Assembly: GCA_024763335.1 (NCBI GenBank)
Contig: JANTFS010000002.1
Coordinates: forward strand, 1 to 58,446
DNA length: 58,446 nt
Direction: 5' to 3'
Source: Paracoccaceae bacterium
GTDB taxonomy: Bacteria; Pseudomonadota; Alphaproteobacteria; Rhodobacterales; Rhodobacteraceae
How positions within the stretch are numbered: position 1 is the first letter of the stretch; every line of letters begins with the position of its first letter. The translations under genes were made by a program, and so were the position numbers. The notes beneath the pieces are model-generated. The model was not told where the DNA came from, did no database searches, and saw only the letters and a list, made by a program, of their open reading frames with translations. This document shows, in pieces, positions 56,702 through 58,446 of this stretch.

Positions 56702-58087
56702 ATGCCGCTGACCTTCGTCCCGCCGCACGAAACAAGCCTGCCTCTGCATCTCGTTGACAGGGAGGGGCTCGACGCGCTGGCCGAACGGCTGGACCCGCAT
56801 CAGCGCGCCTGGGTAACGGCCAGCGGCTTCGCCGCCGACCTCGGCGCGGTGCTGATGGTGCCCGGGCATGGCGGAGACCACGGGCTCGCGCTTGTCGGCC
56901 TTGGCGACGATGTGGCACGGGCGCGAACCCGGTTCGGGTTTGCCAAGGCGCGTGCGGCTTTGCCGGAGGGCATCTACCATCTTGTGACCACGCTGACCGG
57001 TGCCGAACTCGACGAGGCGGCGCTGGGCTGGCTGCTCGCAGGCTACCGGTTCGGCCGTTACAAGGACGCGCCCGCCCCGAAAGCGCAGTTGGTGGCGCCG
57101 CCCGAGGTTGACGTCGCGCGGCTGGAGGCGATCGCGGCGGGTGAGGCGCTGACCCGCGATCTCATCAACACACCGGCCTGCGACATGGGGCCGGATGAGC
57201 TCGAGGCCGCGGCCCGCACTCTGGCGGGCGAGTTCGACGCGCATATCACCGTGACCGAGGGCGACGCCCTGCTCGCCGCCAACTACCCGATGATCCACGC
57301 GGTTGGCCGGGCCTCGACCCGGGCGCCGCGGCTGATCGACATGGCCTGGGGCAACGGCGGCCCGCGGCTCACGCTGGTCGGCAAGGGGGTCTGTTTCGAC
57401 ACCGGCGGGCTCAACCTCAAGCCCGGCAATTCGATGGCGTTGATGAAGAAAGACATGGGCGGGGCGGCCACGGTGCTGGGGCTCGCGCGGATGATCATGA
57501 CGCTCGGGCTCCGGCTGCAACTGCGGGTGCTGATCCCGGCGGTCGAGAACGCCGTTTCCGGCAACGCCTTTCGCCCCGGCGACGTGCTGACCAGCCGCAA
57601 GACGCTGACGGTGGAGATCAACAACACCGATGCCGAGGGGCGGCTCGTGCTGGCCGACGCACTGGCCTATGCCGATGAAGAGAAGCCCGATCTGATCGTC
57701 TCGATGGCAACGCTCACCGGTGCGGCGCGGGTGGCCGTCGGGCCGGACCTCGCCCCGTTCTACGCGACTGACGGCGCCGTTGCCGATGCGTTGCGGGATG
57801 CTGCCGGCAAGGTGGCGGACCCGGTGTGGGAGATGCCGTTCTGGGCGCCCTACGAGGCACAGATCGAACCGGCGATTGCCGATCTCGACAACGCGCCGGC
57901 GGGCGGCATGGCCGGGTCGATCACCGCCGCGCTGTTCCTGCGCCGGTTCATCACGCAAAGCCCGTCCTATGTGCATTTCGACATCTACGGCTGGCAGCCG
58001 GAAGCCGCCCCGGCGCGGCCCAAGGGCGGCGTCGGACAGGGCGCGCGCGCACTTCTGGAGGCGCTGCCCGAGGTGTTGGGGCTGTGA
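56702..58087 (+). CDS. M17 leucyl aminopeptidase family protein
   Basis: NTPACDMGPDELE; LVGKGVCFDTGGLNLKPGNSMALMKKDMGGAA; NTDAEGRLVLADALAYA. Confidence 0.96.
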   Translation: MPLTFVPPHETSLPLHLVDREGLDALAERLDPHQRAWVTASGFAADLGAVLMVPGHGGDHGLALVGLGDDVARARTRFGFAKARAALPEGIYHLVTTLTGAELDEAALGWLLAGYRFGRYKDAPAPKAQLVAPPEVDVARLEAIAAGEALTRDLINTPACDMGPDELEAAARTLAGEFDAHITVTEGDALLAANYPMIHAVGRASTRAPRLIDMAWGNGGPRLTLVGKGVCFDTGGLNLKPGNSMALMKKDMGGAATVLGLARMIMTLGLRLQLRVLIPAVENAVSGNAFRPGDVLTSRKTLTVEINNTDAEGRLVLADALAYADEEKPDLIVSMATLTGAARVAVGPDLAPFYATDGAVADALRDAAGKVADPVWEMPFWAPYEAQIEPAIADLDNAPAGGMAGSITAALFLRRFITQSPSYVHFDIYGWQPEAAPARPKGGVGQGARALLEALPEVLGL

Positions 58088-58446
58088 CAGACCCGCGGCT
58101 GACGCCGGCAAACGGGCGGGTGGCCCATGTGTCGCTGCGCGGGAAGGTGGCGGCGGCGCGCTTTGTCGAAGGCGAGCGGCGCCGGGTGCGGCGCGCGGTC
58201 GTGCCGATCTATGACGATGCACAGCCGCGGGCGCGCCTGCGGGAGCTCGTGCTGCACGAGGTGTTCACCGTGCTCGAGGATCGTGACGGTTGGGCCTTCG
58301 GTTTTGCAGAGCGTGACGGCTACGTGGGCTATGTGCGCAGCGAGGCGCTGGGCCCGGTGAACTGGGCGGCGACCCACGTGGTGTCGGCGCGGCAGAGCTA
58401 TCTCGTGCCCACGCCCGTCTTGAAGAACGCGGACGAGATCACGCCG
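58084..58446 (+). CDS. N-terminal part of probable NlpC/P60 peptidase with SH3-like domain (3' truncated)
   Basis: GTGA overlap with aminopeptidase stop; open frame to window end; ELVLHEVFTVLEDRDGWAFGFAERDGYVGYVRSEAL. Confidence 0.7.
   Translation, partial: MTDPRLTPANGRVAHVSLRGKVAAARFVEGERRRVRRAVVPIYDDAQPRARLRELVLHEVFTVLEDRDGWAFGFAERDGYVGYVRSEALGPVNWAATHVVSARQSYLVPTPVLKNADEITP

Noticed and set aside
56309-58222. 637-aa minus-strand ORF opposite the M17 aminopeptidase
   Set aside because: Antisense shadow spanning several real genes

Overview
High-GC alphaproteobacterial chromosome segment, most likely Rhodobacteraceae/roseobacter-like judging from gene content and order. About 1-29.4 kb is a large flagellar locus: flgL (partial), flgI, fliP, fliN, fliH-like, fliF, fliL, motE-like, motA, a large AMIN-like/repeat protein, an sltF-like transglycosylase, flhA, fliR, flhB, a FliJ-like coiled coil, a second FliL-like gene, flgH, flgA, flgG, flgF, fliQ, fliE, flgC, flgB, fliI, a DUF1217-like gene, flbT, flaF, flagellin, a FlgN-like gene, a flgJ N-domain gene, fliK and flgD. 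It is followed by an APH-like kinase, ubiB, ubiE, mutM, an enoyl-CoA hydratase, rpsT, then dnaA-dnaN-recF-[VOC]-[LysE]-gyrB, an RNA methyltransferase and a small conserved hypothetical. Next come an imelysin/di-heme/imelysin/DUF1513 operon (probable periplasmic iron system), an NAD-dependent formate dehydrogenase operon (fdsG-fdsB-fdsA-fdhD-fdsD) with a carbonic anhydrase upstream, a small hypothetical, an M17 aminopeptidase and the start of a probable NlpC/P60 gene. Most of the window is ordinary conserved content, and I do not see a clearly unprecedented system. The best leads are the 803-aa protein between motA and the transglycosylase, the imelysin/di-heme operon with one paralog lacking the metal-motif His, CtrA-like sites in both divergent flagellar promoters, and a GANTC cluster upstream of dnaA. 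No tRNA, rRNA, CRISPR or mobile element was recognised. All calls come from reading the sequence; no database search was run.
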